DNA of 64,000 nt from Sulfurimonas sp. (GCA_011391635.1 JAABQD010000003.1:1-64000); one strand, 5' to 3'; positions 1-12,079 are shown, counted from the first letter of the stretch. Translations and numbers: made by a program. The notes: generated from the letters alone by a model not told the origin.

Positions 1-80
1 AGACTACAAGCTTGATAGGCTGGGTGTGTACGCAGAGTAATCTGTTTAGCTGACCAGTACTAATAGTACGTTCGTCTTTT
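1..80 (+). rRNA. 23S ribosomal RNA, 3' end (partial)
   Basis: Window opens with the typical 23S 3' terminal sequence ...gctgaccagtactaatagtacgttcgtctttt. Confidence 0.85.
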
Positions 81-284
81 TTACAAAAGTTCTTTAAGTA
101 GAACAATAGCGTTCACTACCTTACTTAGTGTATATACAAGTAAGGGTAATTCTTGTAGAAGTTATTTAGTACTAAAATCTATATCGTTGACTTTAACAAT
201 TTTAATCTAATGCTTTATTTATTTACTCAACTCTAACTGACAACAGTCAAACTTAATTACATCTAGGTGTGCTTAAGTTTGATT

Positions 285-404
285 GTCTAGGTGGCTATAG
301 AGAGAGGGAAACGCCTGGCTCCATTCCGAACCCAGAAGCTAAGCCTCTCATCGCTGATAATACTGCACCTTTCAGGTGTGGAAATGTAGGTCGCTGCCTA
401 GTTC
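285..404 (+). rRNA. rrf: 5S ribosomal RNA
   Basis: Conserved 5S core ggtggctatagagagagggaaacgcctggctccattccgaacccagaagctaagcctctcatcgctgataatactgc...ggtcgctgcctag; boundaries approximate. Confidence 0.9.
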
Positions 405-800
405 CGTCAAAGTTATAATCTTCTTTACTTTTTTTAATCAATCAATTAATTTTAACAACTTACTCTCTCTTTTTTAGTTTTATTTTCTCTTTGTTTATAT
501 TTATCAACTTTCTCAAATGTTTCAAAACTACGCAAATGTGATTATTTTATCACAATATACTTATTTACATAAATTTTATGCTAGTTATCAATATTTCTAA
601 TATATTACATTTTAATTACCTTATTATCTACTTTATTTATATTCTGACGCACTATTTATTATATTAATAGATATATTTCTAATTATGAGGTGAAATCAAA
701 ATTTTTAATTTATTTATTTTAAGATGCTATTAAAATTAACTCTTCTATAATCAATCAAATACAAATAGTTTACTATTTGATAATTTACTTTATTTAAGGA

Positions 801-1988
801 ATGAGAATGAAAAAAACAATTAAGTTGGCAGTTGTAGCTGCATTGGCTTTAGGTGCAACATCTGCGTTTGCAACAAATGGATCTAACATGATAGCAACAG
901 GTGCTAAAGCAACTGGTATGGGTGGAACAGGCATAGGTCTTACTCATGGTGCAGAGTCAGCATTAGTGAATCCTGCTTTAATTACTTCTGTAAAAGATAA
1001 TGAAATATCTTTTGGAGGCACAATTTTTATGCCAAAAGTTAGTACAGATGGTGGTTCGGCTGGTATGATGTCTGATGATAGTGATGCAAATATGAATGTT
1101 ATCCCTGAAGTGTCTATTGCTAGTAAAGTTAATGATCATTTTTACATGGGCATTGGTATGTGGGGAACTGCTGGGATGGGTACAGATTACCGTGATTCTG
1201 TAAATCCTGGTGCAATGAATATGGTTACAAATTTACAATTAATGCAATTTGCTGTACCACTTGCTTATACTACTGGTGGATTTAGTGTAGCAGCTACTCC
1301 AATACTACAGTACGGCTCTTTAGATATGAATTTTAATACTGACATGAATGGAGATGGAACAGCAGAAGCATATGGTGCTGGTGTATCTCAAAGTTTGAAA
1401 TTTGGTTATAACTTGGGTGTTGCATACAAAATGTCTAATTTGACTTTAGGTGCTACATATGCATCAAAAATTGATATGAAATACAAGGGTCAATATGTAG
1501 AAGATCTTTCTACTCCAGCTACAATGGGCGTGGGAGCTTCATATGTTTTTGGTGCAAGCACAGTAGCTCTTGATTACAAACAAATTAAATGGGAAGATGC
1601 AAAAGGGTATAAAGATTTTGGTTGGAAAAATCAAAGTGTAATCGCTCTTGGTTATGAATATAATGCAAAAGCATGGGCTGCTCGTTTAGGTTATAACTAC
1701 TCTAAATCTCCAATTGAAGAGATGGCATTGGGAGCTACTCCTCAATCTATGATGCAAGGTACAATGACAAATATGTTTAATCTTGTTGGGTTTCCTGCAA
1801 TTGTGCAATCGCATATTACAGTGGGGGGAAGTTACAATATGAGCGAAAAAGTTTCTATAGACTTAGCATATGTTATATCTCCAGAAGTATCTGAAAAATA
1901 TGATGTTATGACATCAATGGGTGCATCAACAATAGAAACAAAACACTCTCAATCAGCTCTAAGTGCTCAACTTAACTATAAATTCTAA
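801..1988 (+). CDS. OmpP1/FadL family outer membrane protein
   Basis: Signal peptide, ATNGSNMIATGAKATGMGGTGIGLTHGAESALVNPA N-terminus typical of FadL/OMPP1, beta-barrel C-terminus ending LNYKF. Confidence 0.8.
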   Translation: MRMKKTIKLAVVAALALGATSAFATNGSNMIATGAKATGMGGTGIGLTHGAESALVNPALITSVKDNEISFGGTIFMPKVSTDGGSAGMMSDDSDANMNVIPEVSIASKVNDHFYMGIGMWGTAGMGTDYRDSVNPGAMNMVTNLQLMQFAVPLAYTTGGFSVAATPILQYGSLDMNFNTDMNGDGTAEAYGAGVSQSLKFGYNLGVAYKMSNLTLGATYASKIDMKYKGQYVEDLSTPATMGVGASYVFGASTVALDYKQIKWEDAKGYKDFGWKNQSVIALGYEYNAKAWAARLGYNYSKSPIEEMALGATPQSMMQGTMTNMFNLVGFPAIVQSHITVGGSYNMSEKVSIDLAYVISPEVSEKYDVMTSMGASTIETKHSQSALSAQLNYKF

Positions 1989-2078
1989 TCTCTCTGTAGA
2001 TTACGTTCCTCCTGTTTTGAATGTCGCTCGATTGGGCGACATTCTATTTTTATACACAAACAAGTAATATTAAATCTG

Positions 2079-2089
2079 GCATGTGGAAA
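2079..2089 (+). repeat. 11-mer motif, intergenic
   Basis: GGCATGTGGAA. Confidence 0.9.
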
Positions 2090-2155
2090 TATATATAAGT
2101 CGTAAGTATTTATGATACAATATCCGCCATTTTAGAAAAAAGTAAAGGAAAACAA

Positions 2156-3157
2156 ATGATAAGTAAAGTTATAAAAAGTGTAGCAGCATTGTCAATCACT
2201 GCGACTATGGCTTTTGGTGCACAAGGTGTTATGTTTAATGTTGCAGATGGAAATGCTGAAACTACATACAACACTATGGTCAATCAAAAAATTAAGAGTA
2301 TAGGATTTGTTCTTTCAGATCCACATGCCAGAATTAATGATGCGTATGAAAAAAAATATGGTTCGAAAACATTGGAAGATGGAAAACCAAATCCTGGATA
2401 TGACCCAGCATGGAAGAAAAACTTGGATAATCTTGGTTTTTTCACTGTTTCTAATGATGTAAAAATTCGTGAGTTACTTTTGAAAAATCCTGAACTTGGC
2501 GGTTTTTCTCCATTTAACCTTCATATTTTTAAAGGCTTGAATGAAAATAAAACATATGTTGGACATGTTATGCCTCAAACTATGTTGGATATCGTAGGTG
2601 TGAAGGATGAAGCGGTTAGAAAAGAGTTTGCTGCTTCATTTACTGAGTTAGATGCTATGGTGCAAAAAGAGATAGGTGGCAAAGTTCAGGTAAATGAGTA
2701 TAAATCACTTCCTGCTAAGCCTATGATGCAATTTGAAATTACATTCAATAGACCTGCTGATTTGAGCGAATACTTGGATGAGTTCCAAGAAAAATTTGAA
2801 GCTGCATTTGAAAAAAATAAATATATTATTGCAGGATTTAAAAACTATAAAGAAGCATATGTGGATTTAAATTTAGAGTTTAGTAAATATGATGCATACT
2901 TTACTTACTCACTATGCCATTTTACTTTCTCTTATAATGTTTTTAACAAAGGTCGTCCAGATGCTGGTGCATTTGCTCCATGTTCTATGTATATGTACAT
3001 TCCAAAAGATTCAAATAAATTAGTTATCGGTATGCCTCGTCTTGCAAACTGGGTTTCAGTGTTAAATATCGAAGATAAAGATATGCAAAAATCTGTTCAA
3101 GATCTTGATACTGAAATTACGCAAATCATGTTAAGTTTAGGAGCGAAAGAGCTATGA
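2156..3157 (+). CDS. Exported protein, DUF302-like
   Basis: Signal peptide; C-terminal PCSMYMYIPKDSNKLVIGMPRLANW resembles the DUF302 core; ATGA overlap with next ORF. Confidence 0.45.
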   Translation: MISKVIKSVAALSITATMAFGAQGVMFNVADGNAETTYNTMVNQKIKSIGFVLSDPHARINDAYEKKYGSKTLEDGKPNPGYDPAWKKNLDNLGFFTVSNDVKIRELLLKNPELGGFSPFNLHIFKGLNENKTYVGHVMPQTMLDIVGVKDEAVRKEFAASFTELDAMVQKEIGGKVQVNEYKSLPAKPMMQFEITFNRPADLSEYLDEFQEKFEAAFEKNKYIIAGFKNYKEAYVDLNLEFSKYDAYFTYSLCHFTFSYNVFNKGRPDAGAFAPCSMYMYIPKDSNKLVIGMPRLANWVSVLNIEDKDMQKSVQDLDTEITQIMLSLGAKEL

Positions 3158-3990
3158 GAAAATTGCTAAAATTTATCGCTTTCGTTAGTTTATTTGCTTT
3201 TGGTGCGACAGTAGTTTCTGGGGAAGATACAGGCTTAGAAGGTACAGAAGTAAGTGCGTATCTTCAAGGTGCGTATGTAGATGCAGCGACAGCAAAAACA
3301 AAACTTGCAGGTGCAGGTTTTGAAGTTATTGCAACTTATGGAAGTGTTGATAATGGAAGCACATTAGTGTTTACAAATGCAGCCCTCAAAGCAGAAGCTG
3401 CAAAACCAAAAAGAGCCCATGTTGCAGTGCTTCGTCTTTTTGTAGATGACCAAGCTAAAACTATGAGTGTGACAAACCCTGTGTACTTTGGAAAAGCATT
3501 TATGCAAGATGAATACAATCATAAAGTATTTAATGCACAACTTGAAGCAATCAATAAAGCTTTTGCAGGTCTTACGCCATCTGCTGATAAACTGAAATTT
3601 GATGACTTGGCAGGATACCATTTTATGATGGGAATGCCATATTATGCAGATGCAAATGAGCTTGGAAAAGGAACAAATGAAGAGCTTGTTACAAAAGCAA
3701 AAGCATTTAAAGATGGAAAACTTTTGATATTTGAACTTAAACTTTCAGACAAAAGTACACTTCTTGGATACCAATTGGGTGATAGAACAAATAAATTTGT
3801 TGAAAAAATCGGTCGTGCAAATGCTTCGGTCTTACCTTATTGTGTAGCAATCGAAGATGGTGTGGCAACAGCCTTAGAAGCTAAATACTATTTAGCACTC
3901 TCATACCCACTTCTTACTATGGGTGAGTTTACTACAATCTCAACTGTTCCAGGTGCGATTCAAAAAGATTTAGAAAAACCTTTTAACTAA
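3154..3990 (+). CDS. Exported protein, DUF302-like (tandem with previous gene)
   Basis: Signal peptide; LPYCVAIEDGVATALEAKYYLALSYPLLTMGEF resembles the DUF302 core. Confidence 0.45.
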   Translation: MRKLLKFIAFVSLFAFGATVVSGEDTGLEGTEVSAYLQGAYVDAATAKTKLAGAGFEVIATYGSVDNGSTLVFTNAALKAEAAKPKRAHVAVLRLFVDDQAKTMSVTNPVYFGKAFMQDEYNHKVFNAQLEAINKAFAGLTPSADKLKFDDLAGYHFMMGMPYYADANELGKGTNEELVTKAKAFKDGKLLIFELKLSDKSTLLGYQLGDRTNKFVEKIGRANASVLPYCVAIEDGVATALEAKYYLALSYPLLTMGEFTTISTVPGAIQKDLEKPFN

Positions 3991-4001
3991 GGTCTAGTTA
4001 T

Positions 4002-4028
4002 TTCCACATGCCACTTTGGCATGCGGAA
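4002..4028. terminator. Motif inverted pair at convergent junction
   Basis: TTCCACATGCC actttGGCATGCGGAA (right copy 1 mismatch). Confidence 0.85.
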
Positions 4029-4031
4029 AGT

Positions 4032-5039
4032 TTAAAGCATCACTGCTTCTCGTTTTCCCTCTTTAATCTCTCCGATAAGATAACCATCTGTTTTTGCTAG
4101 AACTGTTGCAACATTTGCTTCTTCTACAACTAAAATCATGCCTACACCCATATTGAACGCTCTATACATTTCGTCTATTTCTACATGTTGTGCTATAAGT
4201 TCAAAAATTGGAAGAACTTTAATTGCATCTTTTTGTATCTCTGCTCTTAAATTTTCTGGAAGCACGCGTGGCAAGTTCTCTACGATTCCGCCACCTGTAA
4301 TATGAGCCATCGCTACGATATTTTCTTTGAGCTCTTTAAACATTTTTACATAAATTTTTGTAGGTTCAAGAAGCGTTTCAATCAATGGTTTTCCGTTGAA
4401 TGTATCATGAAATTGCATACCCATTTTTTCAAATAAAACTTTCCGAGCAAGTGAAAAACCATTTGAATGAAGTCCTGAACTCGGAAGTGCTATGAGTTTG
4501 TGTCCTGCTCTGACAAGTGCTACTCTATCCATATCACTTTTTTCAGCGACACCTACTGCAAAACCAGCGAGATCATAATCATCACTTGAGTACATTCCTG
4601 GCATCTCAGCAGTCTCCCCACCAATCAATGCACATTCTGCTCGGATACAACCCTCAGCGATACCTGCGACAACGCTTGTTGCTGTTTTGACATCAAGTTT
4701 CCCAGTTGCATAATAATCTAAGAAAAAAGAGGGTGTTCCAAAGTTACAAAGAAGGTCATTCACACACATTGCAACTAAGTCAATTCCAACTGTATTGTGA
4801 ATACCGGAATCAATAGCAAGTTTGAGTTTTGTACCAACTCCATCTGTCGCGGCTAACATCACTGGCTCTCTAAAGCCTTTTGGCAACTCAAATGCTCCAG
4901 CAAAAGAGCCTATACCACCAAGTACACCAGGTATTCTTGTGGATTTCACTAAGGGTTTAATATTTTCTACAAAACTGTTACCAGCATCTATGTCAACGCC
5001 GGCATCTTTATAGCTGATTTGGCTCATAAAAGACTCCAT
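4032..5039 (-). CDS. purM: Phosphoribosylformylglycinamidine cyclo-ligase
   Basis: [13 protein letters not shown]...GVGTKLKLA...[11 protein letters not shown]...[16 protein letters not shown]; real start may be Met5 (about 5027). Confidence 0.95.
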   Translation of the reverse strand: MESFMSQISYKDAGVDIDAGNSFVENIKPLVKSTRIPGVLGGIGSFAGAFELPKGFREPVMLAATDGVGTKLKLAIDSGIHNTVGIDLVAMCVNDLLCNFGTPSFFLDYYATGKLDVKTATSVVAGIAEGCIRAECALIGGETAEMPGMYSSDDYDLAGFAVGVAEKSDMDRVALVRAGHKLIALPSSGLHSNGFSLARKVLFEKMGMQFHDTFNGKPLIETLLEPTKIYVKMFKELKENIVAMAHITGGGIVENLPRVLPENLRAEIQKDAIKVLPIFELIAQHVEIDEMYRAFNMGVGMILVVEEANVATVLAKTDGYLIGEIKEGKREAVML

Positions 5040-5130
5040 TTTAAAAGTGTGGAATTATAACTTATGTGAGTTGAGAGGAGTGTTAAGAAGGAGAGAGACT
5101 CTAAAAAAAAGAATCTCTTTTTGACTGTTT

Positions 5131-5331
5131 TTACTTTGGCAAGTCACATTTTTTACTAATGATGCAAAGAGGACAAAAGTTGACTATTCCTGCAATGAGC
5201 GGAGCAAATCCTAGAAAAAACCATGCAGCTCCATTCATAGCACCAAGCTGTATAACTCCTGTCATAATCAATGCTAAACCAATGATAATACGAAAAACTC
5301 TACAAAACTTTCTTATTTTATTGAAATCCAT
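5131..5331 (-). CDS. YgaP-like / DUF2892 inner membrane protein
   Basis: Two TM segments, MDFNKIRKFCRVFRIIIGLALIMTG...FCPLCIISKKC; internal Met preferred over ORF start 5397. Confidence 0.6.
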   Translation of the reverse strand: MDFNKIRKFCRVFRIIIGLALIMTGVIQLGAMNGAAWFFLGFAPLIAGIVNFCPLCIISKKCDLPK

Positions 5332-5493
5332 TGTAATCCTTTGAGATAAATTTGTGTAAGTATAGCTTTTTTTTGTAAGTAAATATGCCAAGTACACATC
5401 TAAGCCCTAAATATATGGAACTTTTAAGCTTTTTAAAACTTTTTAATGCAAATATGCTAAAATCACTTTTAATTATATACAAGGAATTTTAGA

Positions 5494-6039
5494 ATGAAAT
5501 CTTTTATTTATCCAGAGATGATGGTACATGTAGTTTTATGTACAAATAAAAACCCGAAAAATGTTTTAATCATTAGTAATAATGCAGATTTTTTAAGTCA
5601 AGAGATGCAAAAACACAGTGCAGTTGCTTTTAAAGTTATAGGATCTACAACAGAGGAGCTTCGTGAAGAAACAGATGGAACTTATGATGTTGTGATAAGT
5701 GAAATGTATGGAGATAGTGTTGTTTTGGCTCACATCAATCGTATTTTAAAAGCAGATGGACAGCTTGTACTCAACAACAGACCTTTAGAGGAAGTTGATT
5801 CTAACAAAGTTCTTATGCAGGATTTAGCAAATTATTTTAAAATTATTATGCCTTATAATTTGGGGAATGATAATAGTGCGATACTTGCATCTAAAGAGTA
5901 TCATCCAACAGCAGATATTGTTTTGCAAAGAGCGGATATGCTTGATGGTTTGAGTTACTACAACAGTGATATACATCTTGCTGCATTTGCAATGCCCAAT
6001 TATATTCGTCAAGAGTATTTAGGAATCATTAAAAACTAA
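5494..6039 (+). CDS. Spermidine synthase-like methyltransferase-fold protein
   Basis: Fold-level resemblance to SpeE-like proteins; stop overlaps coaE start. Confidence 0.5.
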   Translation: MKSFIYPEMMVHVVLCTNKNPKNVLIISNNADFLSQEMQKHSAVAFKVIGSTTEELREETDGTYDVVISEMYGDSVVLAHINRILKADGQLVLNNRPLEEVDSNKVLMQDLANYFKIIMPYNLGNDNSAILASKEYHPTADIVLQRADMLDGLSYYNSDIHLAAFAMPNYIRQEYLGIIKN

Positions 6040-6638
6040 TGGCATTTGCTTATGCTATCGCTCTCACAGGAGGAATAGCTACTGGCAAAAGTACGGTAGC
6101 ATCACTTCTTGGACTTAATGGCATGCGTGTTATTGATGCAGATACAATTTCTCATGAAATACTGGATGCTTCATCATCATGGGTGGAAGAGACTTTTGGC
6201 AAAGAGTTTGTAGAAGGTGAAAAAGTAAATCGCACAAAGCTTGGCACTCTGATTTTTTCAGATGAGGATAAAAAGAAAATTTTAGAAAATTTTTTGCATC
6301 CAAAGATACGCGCAGAGATAGAACAAAGAAGTGCCAAACAAGATAGTTTTAAATTCCCCTATCTGATAGATATTCCACTCTTCTTTGAAAAATCAGGGTA
6401 TGACATCAAAGAGAGTGTCGTGGTCTATACGCCCAGCGAGATACAACTTGAGCGATTTATGAAACGCAATGGCTACTCCAAAGAGGAATCACTTAGAAGA
6501 ATCAACTCGCAAATGCCAATAGAAGAGAAGAAAAAAAGAGCCACTTGGGTAATTGATAACTCAAAAGATTTGAAACATCTTCAAAAAGAGTGTGAAGAGT
6601 TTGTAGAGAAAATAAAAGCGAAATATTTGGAGAAATAG
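6039..6638 (+). CDS. coaE: Dephospho-CoA kinase
   Basis: ALTGGIATGKSTVASLL...DADTISHEIL P-loop kinase signature. Confidence 0.95.
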   Translation: MAFAYAIALTGGIATGKSTVASLLGLNGMRVIDADTISHEILDASSSWVEETFGKEFVEGEKVNRTKLGTLIFSDEDKKKILENFLHPKIRAEIEQRSAKQDSFKFPYLIDIPLFFEKSGYDIKESVVVYTPSEIQLERFMKRNGYSKEESLRRINSQMPIEEKKKRATWVIDNSKDLKHLQKECEEFVEKIKAKYLEK

Positions 6639-6639
6639 A

Positions 6640-7383
6640 GTGAGAGTAGCTAAATACAGTGCCAATGGAAATGACTTTGTTGTTTTTCATACATTCATAA
6701 AAAAAGAGAGAAGTGAACTTGCAAAACAGCTCTGCCATAGACAAAATGGTGTTGGAGCGGATGGCTTAATAGTTTTGCTTCCACATGCCGAATATGACTT
6801 CGAGTGGGAGTTTTATAACTCTGATGGAAGTGTGGCGGAGATGTGTGGTAATGGAAGCCGTGCCTGTGCTCATTACGCCTTTAGCAATGCTCTTGCACCG
6901 AGTAAGATGCGATTTTTAACTCTTGCTGGTGTGATACATGCAGAGGTTGAAGAGAGTATGGTTTTGAGTGAACTCACTCCTCCAAAGATTTTAGATAAAA
7001 CTATTGTAGAAAATGGCAAATCGTGGTGGAAACTTGATACTGGAGTGCCTCACTTGGTCCATTTTACAGAGAATATAGATCTGTTTGACATAGAAGAAGC
7101 ACGGGAGCTACGATATAAATATAACGCTAATGTGAATATTGCTTTTGTGGATGGTAAAAATTTAAGAGTTCGAACCTATGAACGCGGTGTTGAAGATGAA
7201 ACTTTGGCATGTGGAACTGGAATGGCAGCTTGTTTTTATAGAGCGTATGAAGAGAGTCTTGTCGGAAATGCTATAGAAGTTTATCCTCGAAGTGGTGATA
7301 CTCTCTATCTTGGTGTCAATGAGAGAACTATTACTTTTCGTGGTGAAGTAAAAAAAGTGTTTGTTACTGAAATTGAATATTAA
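6640..7383 (+). CDS. dapF: Diaminopimelate epimerase
   Basis: YSANGNDFVVF, EMCGNGSRACAHYA, RTYERGVEDETLACGTGMAA; GTG start. Confidence 0.96.
   Translation: MRVAKYSANGNDFVVFHTFIKKERSELAKQLCHRQNGVGADGLIVLLPHAEYDFEWEFYNSDGSVAEMCGNGSRACAHYAFSNALAPSKMRFLTLAGVIHAEVEESMVLSELTPPKILDKTIVENGKSWWKLDTGVPHLVHFTENIDLFDIEEARELRYKYNANVNIAFVDGKNLRVRTYERGVEDETLACGTGMAACFYRAYEESLVGNAIEVYPRSGDTLYLGVNERTITFRGEVKKVFVTEIEY
6779..6789 (-). repeat. 11-mer motif in dapF
   Basis: TTCCACATGCC. Confidence 0.9.
7206..7216 (+). repeat. 11-mer motif in dapF (LACGTG active-site segment)
   Basis: GGCATGTGGAA. Confidence 0.9.
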
Positions 7384-7385
7384 GT

Positions 7386-7408
7386 GGCATGTGGAACTTC
7401 CACATGCC
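7386..7408. terminator. Motif inverted pair at dapF/prfA convergent junction
   Basis: GGCATGTGGAA c TTCCACATGCC. Confidence 0.88.
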
Positions 7409-7419
7409 AAAAAAAGTTA

Positions 7420-8487
7420 CTAAAGTCCCGCTTCTGCTACGATTTTAGCTTGATGATCAGCAATAAGTGGCTCGATAATCTCATCAAGAAGACCGCCTTG
7501 CATAATCTCCGCAAGTCTATAAAGCGTGAGTGTAATTCTATGGTCACTCATACGATTTTGCGGATAATTATAAGTACGAATGCGTCCACTTCTATCGCCT
7601 GTTCCAACTTGAGAGGCACGATTTGCACTATCTTTTGCAAGAGCTTCTTGCATCTCAAGGTCATAAAGTCTCGCTTTGAGAACTTTCATCGCTTTGTCTT
7701 TATTTTTGTGTTGTGACTTTTGGTCTTGGTTGGTTACAACAATTCCTGTCGGTAAGTGGGTAATACGAACAGCAGAGTCGGTTGTATTAACACTTTGTCC
7801 ACCACATCCGCTTGAACGCATAACATCAATTTTCAAATCATTTTCATTAATCTGAACTTCAACATCTTCAACTTCGGGCATAACCGCAACAGTAATTGCT
7901 GAGGTGTGAACACGCCCTTGGGACTCTGTAGCAGGAACTCTTTGCACACGGTGCGTTCCACCTTCGTACTTCAACCTGCTATAAACCTGATCACCTTTGA
8001 TGAGTGCAATAACCTCTTTGTATCCACCAGCATCAGATGGTGAAGTGCTCATAAGCTCAACGCTCCACCCTTTGAGGTCAGCATAACGGGTATATGCATC
8101 AAAAAGATTTCCAACAAAAATTGCAGCTTCATCTCCACCTGCACCAGCACGAAGCTCCACGATAATATTTCTATCATCATTTGGGTCTTTTGGTAAAAGG
8201 AGAAGTTTAATCTGCTCTTCTATCAAAGGAATTTTAGGCTCAAGCTCTTTTAACTCTTCTTTTGCCATGTCAATCATTTCTGGATCGCCAAGCATTGCTT
8301 TTGCATCTTTGATTTGATTGAGAGTATCTTTATACTGATGTGCCTTTTCAACGATGTTCATAAGAGAAGATTGTTCTTTGGAGAGAGCTGTCATCCGCTT
8401 GATGTCAGAGGTGATGTCAGGGGAACTTAGCAAGTCGCTAAGTTCGTTATAACGGTTGATAAACGGCGTAAGTTTATCGGCTAACAT
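7420..8487 (-). CDS. prfA: Peptide chain release factor 1
   Basis: GGQ motif ([24 protein letters not shown]), [14 protein letters not shown]. Confidence 0.97.
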   Translation of the reverse strand: MLADKLTPFINRYNELSDLLSSPDITSDIKRMTALSKEQSSLMNIVEKAHQYKDTLNQIKDAKAMLGDPEMIDMAKEELKELEPKIPLIEEQIKLLLLPKDPNDDRNIIVELRAGAGGDEAAIFVGNLFDAYTRYADLKGWSVELMSTSPSDAGGYKEVIALIKGDQVYSRLKYEGGTHRVQRVPATESQGRVHTSAITVAVMPEVEDVEVQINENDLKIDVMRSSGCGGQSVNTTDSAVRITHLPTGIVVTNQDQKSQHKNKDKAMKVLKARLYDLEMQEALAKDSANRASQVGTGDRSGRIRTYNYPQNRMSDHRITLTLYRLAEIMQGGLLDEIIEPLIADHQAKIVAEAGL

Positions 8488-8499
8488 TAATTGTTAACC

Positions 8500-8760
8500 T
8501 TAGAGAGCGTTAACAGATTTGTGAAGACGGCTAACTTTTCTTGCTGCTGTAGCTTTTTTTAAGATACCTTTGCTAACAAATTTGTGAATTTGTTGGTTCG
8601 CTAATTTAAATGCTGCTGTAGCTTCTTCTTTGTTTCCTGCTTCAACTGCAGAGTTAACACCTTTTACGATATTTTTAAGACGAGTTCTGTAGAAACGATT
8701 ACGCTCCGCACGAACAATTGTCTGGCGAATTCTCTTAATTGATGACTTGTGATTTGCCAT
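8500..8760 (-). CDS. rpsT: 30S ribosomal protein S20
   Basis: [29 protein letters not shown]. Confidence 0.97.
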   Translation of the reverse strand: MANHKSSIKRIRQTIVRAERNRFYRTRLKNIVKGVNSAVEAGNKEEATAAFKLANQQIHKFVSKGILKKATAARKVSRLHKSVNAL

Positions 8761-8906
8761 GTATGAGTCCTTCTCATGAAATTTAGTGCGGAATAATAGC
8801 TTAAAAATAATTAAAATTAAGTTAAAGACAAGCTAAAATCTAAATATTTCCTCTTTCTTCTCTATATTATGTTAAAATACAACACTTTAAAAAATGGAAA
8901 TAAACT

Positions 8907-10247
8907 ATGAAATTATTTGGAACTGATGGTGTGAGAGGTGAAGCTGGTTCTTATCTCAATGCTGAACTTGCCATGAAAGTTGCTATGGCAGCTGGGATAT
9001 ACTTTAAAAAACACTCAACAACGAATAAAATTTTGATAGGTAAAGACACAAGAAGAAGTGGCTATATGATTGAAAATGCAATTGTAAGTGGCTTGACTGC
9101 GATAGGATACGATGTAATTGAAATCGGACCAATGCCAACTCCAGCTATCGCTTTTATCACTGAAAATATGCGTTGCGATGCAGGAATTATGATTAGTGCT
9201 TCACATAACTCCTATGAAGATAATGGTATTAAATTTTTTGATGGGCATGGCAATAAACTTTCAAGTGATGTAGAAGAGGAAATCGAGGCAATTTACAAAG
9301 ATACAGAGGCTCTTCAAGATGCTCAGGTTACGGGCAAAAATATTGGTAAAGCAAAAAGAATCGATGATGTCATTGGCAGATATATTGTTCAGCTCAAAAA
9401 TTCATTTCCTAGAGAGATATCACTCAAGGGAGTTCGTATAGTCTTGGACACGGCGAATGGAGCTGGATACAAGGTTGGACCAACAGTTTTGGAAGAGTTG
9501 GGTGCGGATATTATTGTACTGCATAATAAGCCAGATGGCTTTAATATCAATGAAGCATGTGGGGCATTGCATACAAAAGACCTTTGTGAGGCAGTTGTAA
9601 AATATCGGGCAGATTTGGGTATCGCTCTGGATGGTGATGCTGATAGACTTGTTGTAGTCGATGAAAACGGAGAAATTGTTGATGGAGATCAGCTTCTTGG
9701 TGCTTTAGGTGCATATATGCATAAAGAGGGGAGTTTAAAAGGAGGCGGTATTGTTGCAACAGTGATGAGCAATCAAGCACTGGAAGATTACATGCAAAGC
9801 CAAGGACTTCAGCTATTTCGCTCCGATGTAGGTGATAAAAATGTTTTAGAAATTATGAAAAAAGAGAAAATAAATTTTGGTGGAGAACAGAGTGGGCATG
9901 TTATCATCAGTGATTATGCAAAAACAGGAGATGGGCTTGTAAGTGCATTGCAAGTTTTGGCACTACTTATTCACACAAAACAAAAAGCATCGAAGGTGCT
10001 TCGTCCTTTCAAACTCTATCCGCAAAAATTGGTCAATATAAAAATTGCAGTAAAAAAACCACTTGATACGATAGAAGGTTTGGATGAAAAACTAAGAGAG
10101 CTAGAGAGTAAAAATATTCGCCATCTTATTCGTTACTCAGGCACAGAAAACAAATTAAGAATTTTGTTAGAGTGTCGCGATGCAAAGGCGATGAATTTCC
10201 ACATGCCACTTATGGTTGAATTTTTTCAAAAAGCTTTAAATGCATAG
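8907..10247 (+). CDS. glmM: Phosphoglucosamine mutase
   Basis: [14 protein letters not shown]...[16 protein letters not shown]...ALDGDADR. Confidence 0.97.
   Translation: MKLFGTDGVRGEAGSYLNAELAMKVAMAAGIYFKKHSTTNKILIGKDTRRSGYMIENAIVSGLTAIGYDVIEIGPMPTPAIAFITENMRCDAGIMISASHNSYEDNGIKFFDGHGNKLSSDVEEEIEAIYKDTEALQDAQVTGKNIGKAKRIDDVIGRYIVQLKNSFPREISLKGVRIVLDTANGAGYKVGPTVLEELGADIIVLHNKPDGFNINEACGALHTKDLCEAVVKYRADLGIALDGDADRLVVVDENGEIVDGDQLLGALGAYMHKEGSLKGGGIVATVMSNQALEDYMQSQGLQLFRSDVGDKNVLEIMKKEKINFGGEQSGHVIISDYAKTGDGLVSALQVLALLIHTKQKASKVLRPFKLYPQKLVNIKIAVKKPLDTIEGLDEKLRELESKNIRHLIRYSGTENKLRILLECRDAKAMNFHMPLMVEFFQKALNA
10197..10207 (-). repeat. 11-mer motif in glmM
   Basis: TTCCACATGCC. Confidence 0.9.
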
Positions 10248-10695
10248 CTCTTTATTTCGTCTAATTACAATATTGTTTGTGACCCTTGGTCTGATATTTG
10301 TAATTGATCAAAATATAAAAATGCTTTTTGTTGATGGGTTTCGTCTCTACACAGAGTGTATAGATTTGATTTTGGTTTACAACAAGGGCGTTGCATTTTC
10401 AATGTTCTCTTTTTTGGATGAATCTCTCAAATATATACAGTTGGTCATGGTAAGTGGAGTCTTCATTTATATTATTTCACTCAAAAAAGTTTGTTATGCA
10501 ATTCCTGCAGGATTGATGCTTGGTGGTGCATTTTCAAACATTTATGATCGATTTATTCATGGTGGTGTTGTTGATATGGTCTATTGGCATTGTGGATTTA
10601 ACTTCGCTGTATTTAATTTTGCTGATGTCATGATTGATGTGGCAGTCGCATGGATACTTCTGCTAAATTTTCGACCAAAGCTTTGTAAAAGCTAA
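10240..10695 (+). CDS. lspA: Lipoprotein signal peptidase
   Basis: [45 protein letters not shown]. Confidence 0.95.
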   Translation: MHSSLFRLITILFVTLGLIFVIDQNIKMLFVDGFRLYTECIDLILVYNKGVAFSMFSFLDESLKYIQLVMVSGVFIYIISLKKVCYAIPAGLMLGGAFSNIYDRFIHGGVVDMVYWHCGFNFAVFNFADVMIDVAVAWILLLNFRPKLCKS

Positions 10696-10773
10696 TTAAA
10701 AGCACATTTTTGGTAGTATTGCCAAAAATAATAGTTAAAAAACTAGAAACTTACTAAAAACTAAAGGAAATTG

Positions 10774-12075
10774 ATGGAAATCAAATCAAACAAAATCAAC
10801 ACTGCGAATGCCGAGATTAAAGCAACTATCTCAATGGATGAAGTAAATGCGAATGTAGAAAAAATCGCAAAAAGCTTAACAAAAACTGCTAAAATAGCTG
10901 GTTTTCGCAAGGGTAAAGTTCCAGTAGCTACTGTAAAAAAACAGTATGGCGAAAGACTTGTTCAAGATGCAGAAGCAGAAGCTCTCCGTGATGTATTAAG
11001 CAAAGGTTTAGAAGAGATGAATATCTCAAATGACGCTTTAATCGGTGAACCTACTATCTCTCAATTTGATAAAGGTGCAGATAAAATTGAAGTAACTGTA
11101 AAACTTGCAATGCGTCCAGTGATTGAATTGGGTGATTATGCTTCTTTAGTAAAAGAGTTTGATAAACCAGCTGTGAGTGATGCAGATATTGATGAGAGAA
11201 TCAAAGGTTTGGCAGAAGCACAAGCTCCGCTTGTAGAAGTTGAGAAAAACCGTAAAATGGTTGAAGGTGATACTGCTGTTATCGATTTTGAAGGTTCTGT
11301 AGATGGCGAGCTTTTCCAAGGTGGCACTGCAAAAGATTTCGCACTTCGTTTGGGTTCTGGTCAGTTTATTCCAGGTTTTGAAGACCAAGTAATTGGTATG
11401 AAAAGAGATGAAGAAAAAGTGATTAAAGTAACTTTCCCAGAAAACTACGGTGGTAAAGAGTTAGCAGGGAAAGATGCTGAGTTTAAAGTAAAAGTAAATG
11501 CTATCAAAACAAAAGAAGCTGTAACGATTGACGATGCGTTGGCTAAAAAAATGCTTCCAGGTGAAGAAGATGCAACTTTAGAGACACTAAAAGCTCTAGT
11601 AAAAACTCAAATAGAAAATGAAGAACTTTCAAAACTTTACAATGATGAGTTAAAACCAGCTCTCTTAGAGCTTTTTGTTGAGACTTTTACATTTGACCTT
11701 CCAGAATTTGTTGTTGAGCAAGAAATAGACATGGCACTCAATAAAAAAGCTGGTAGTATGAGCGAAGAGGAGATTCAAGAGCTTCGTACAAGTGAAGAGA
11801 AATTAAATGCTCTTCGTGAAACTTTCCGTGATGATGCAACAAGAAGTGTAAAAGCGACATTTATTATTGATGCTTTAGCACAAGACCAAAATGTAAAAGT
11901 ACATGAGCAAGAAGTTATGCAAACTATCTACTATGAAGCGATGCAAATGGGTCAAGACCCACAACAAGCATATGAGCATTACAAAAAAGCAGGATATATT
12001 CCAGCTATTCAGATGTCAATGGTAGAAGATAGAGTTTTATCAGCACTTCTTAATCCAAAGATGAAAGAAGCGTAA
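10774..12075 (+). CDS. tig: Trigger factor
   Basis: [20 protein letters not shown]-like domain, position upstream of clpP. Confidence 0.95.
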   Translation: MEIKSNKINTANAEIKATISMDEVNANVEKIAKSLTKTAKIAGFRKGKVPVATVKKQYGERLVQDAEAEALRDVLSKGLEEMNISNDALIGEPTISQFDKGADKIEVTVKLAMRPVIELGDYASLVKEFDKPAVSDADIDERIKGLAEAQAPLVEVEKNRKMVEGDTAVIDFEGSVDGELFQGGTAKDFALRLGSGQFIPGFEDQVIGMKRDEEKVIKVTFPENYGGKELAGKDAEFKVKVNAIKTKEAVTIDDALAKKMLPGEEDATLETLKALVKTQIENEELSKLYNDELKPALLELFVETFTFDLPEFVVEQEIDMALNKKAGSMSEEEIQELRTSEEKLNALRETFRDDATRSVKATFIIDALAQDQNVKVHEQEVMQTIYYEAMQMGQDPQQAYEHYKKAGYIPAIQMSMVEDRVLSALLNPKMKEA

Positions 12076-12079
12076 GACT

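Noticed and set aside
7384-7716. ORF 7384-7716 beginning MACGTSTCQKK
   Set aside because: Starts within the motif hairpin and lies antisense to prfA; the peptide is just a translation of the motif pair.
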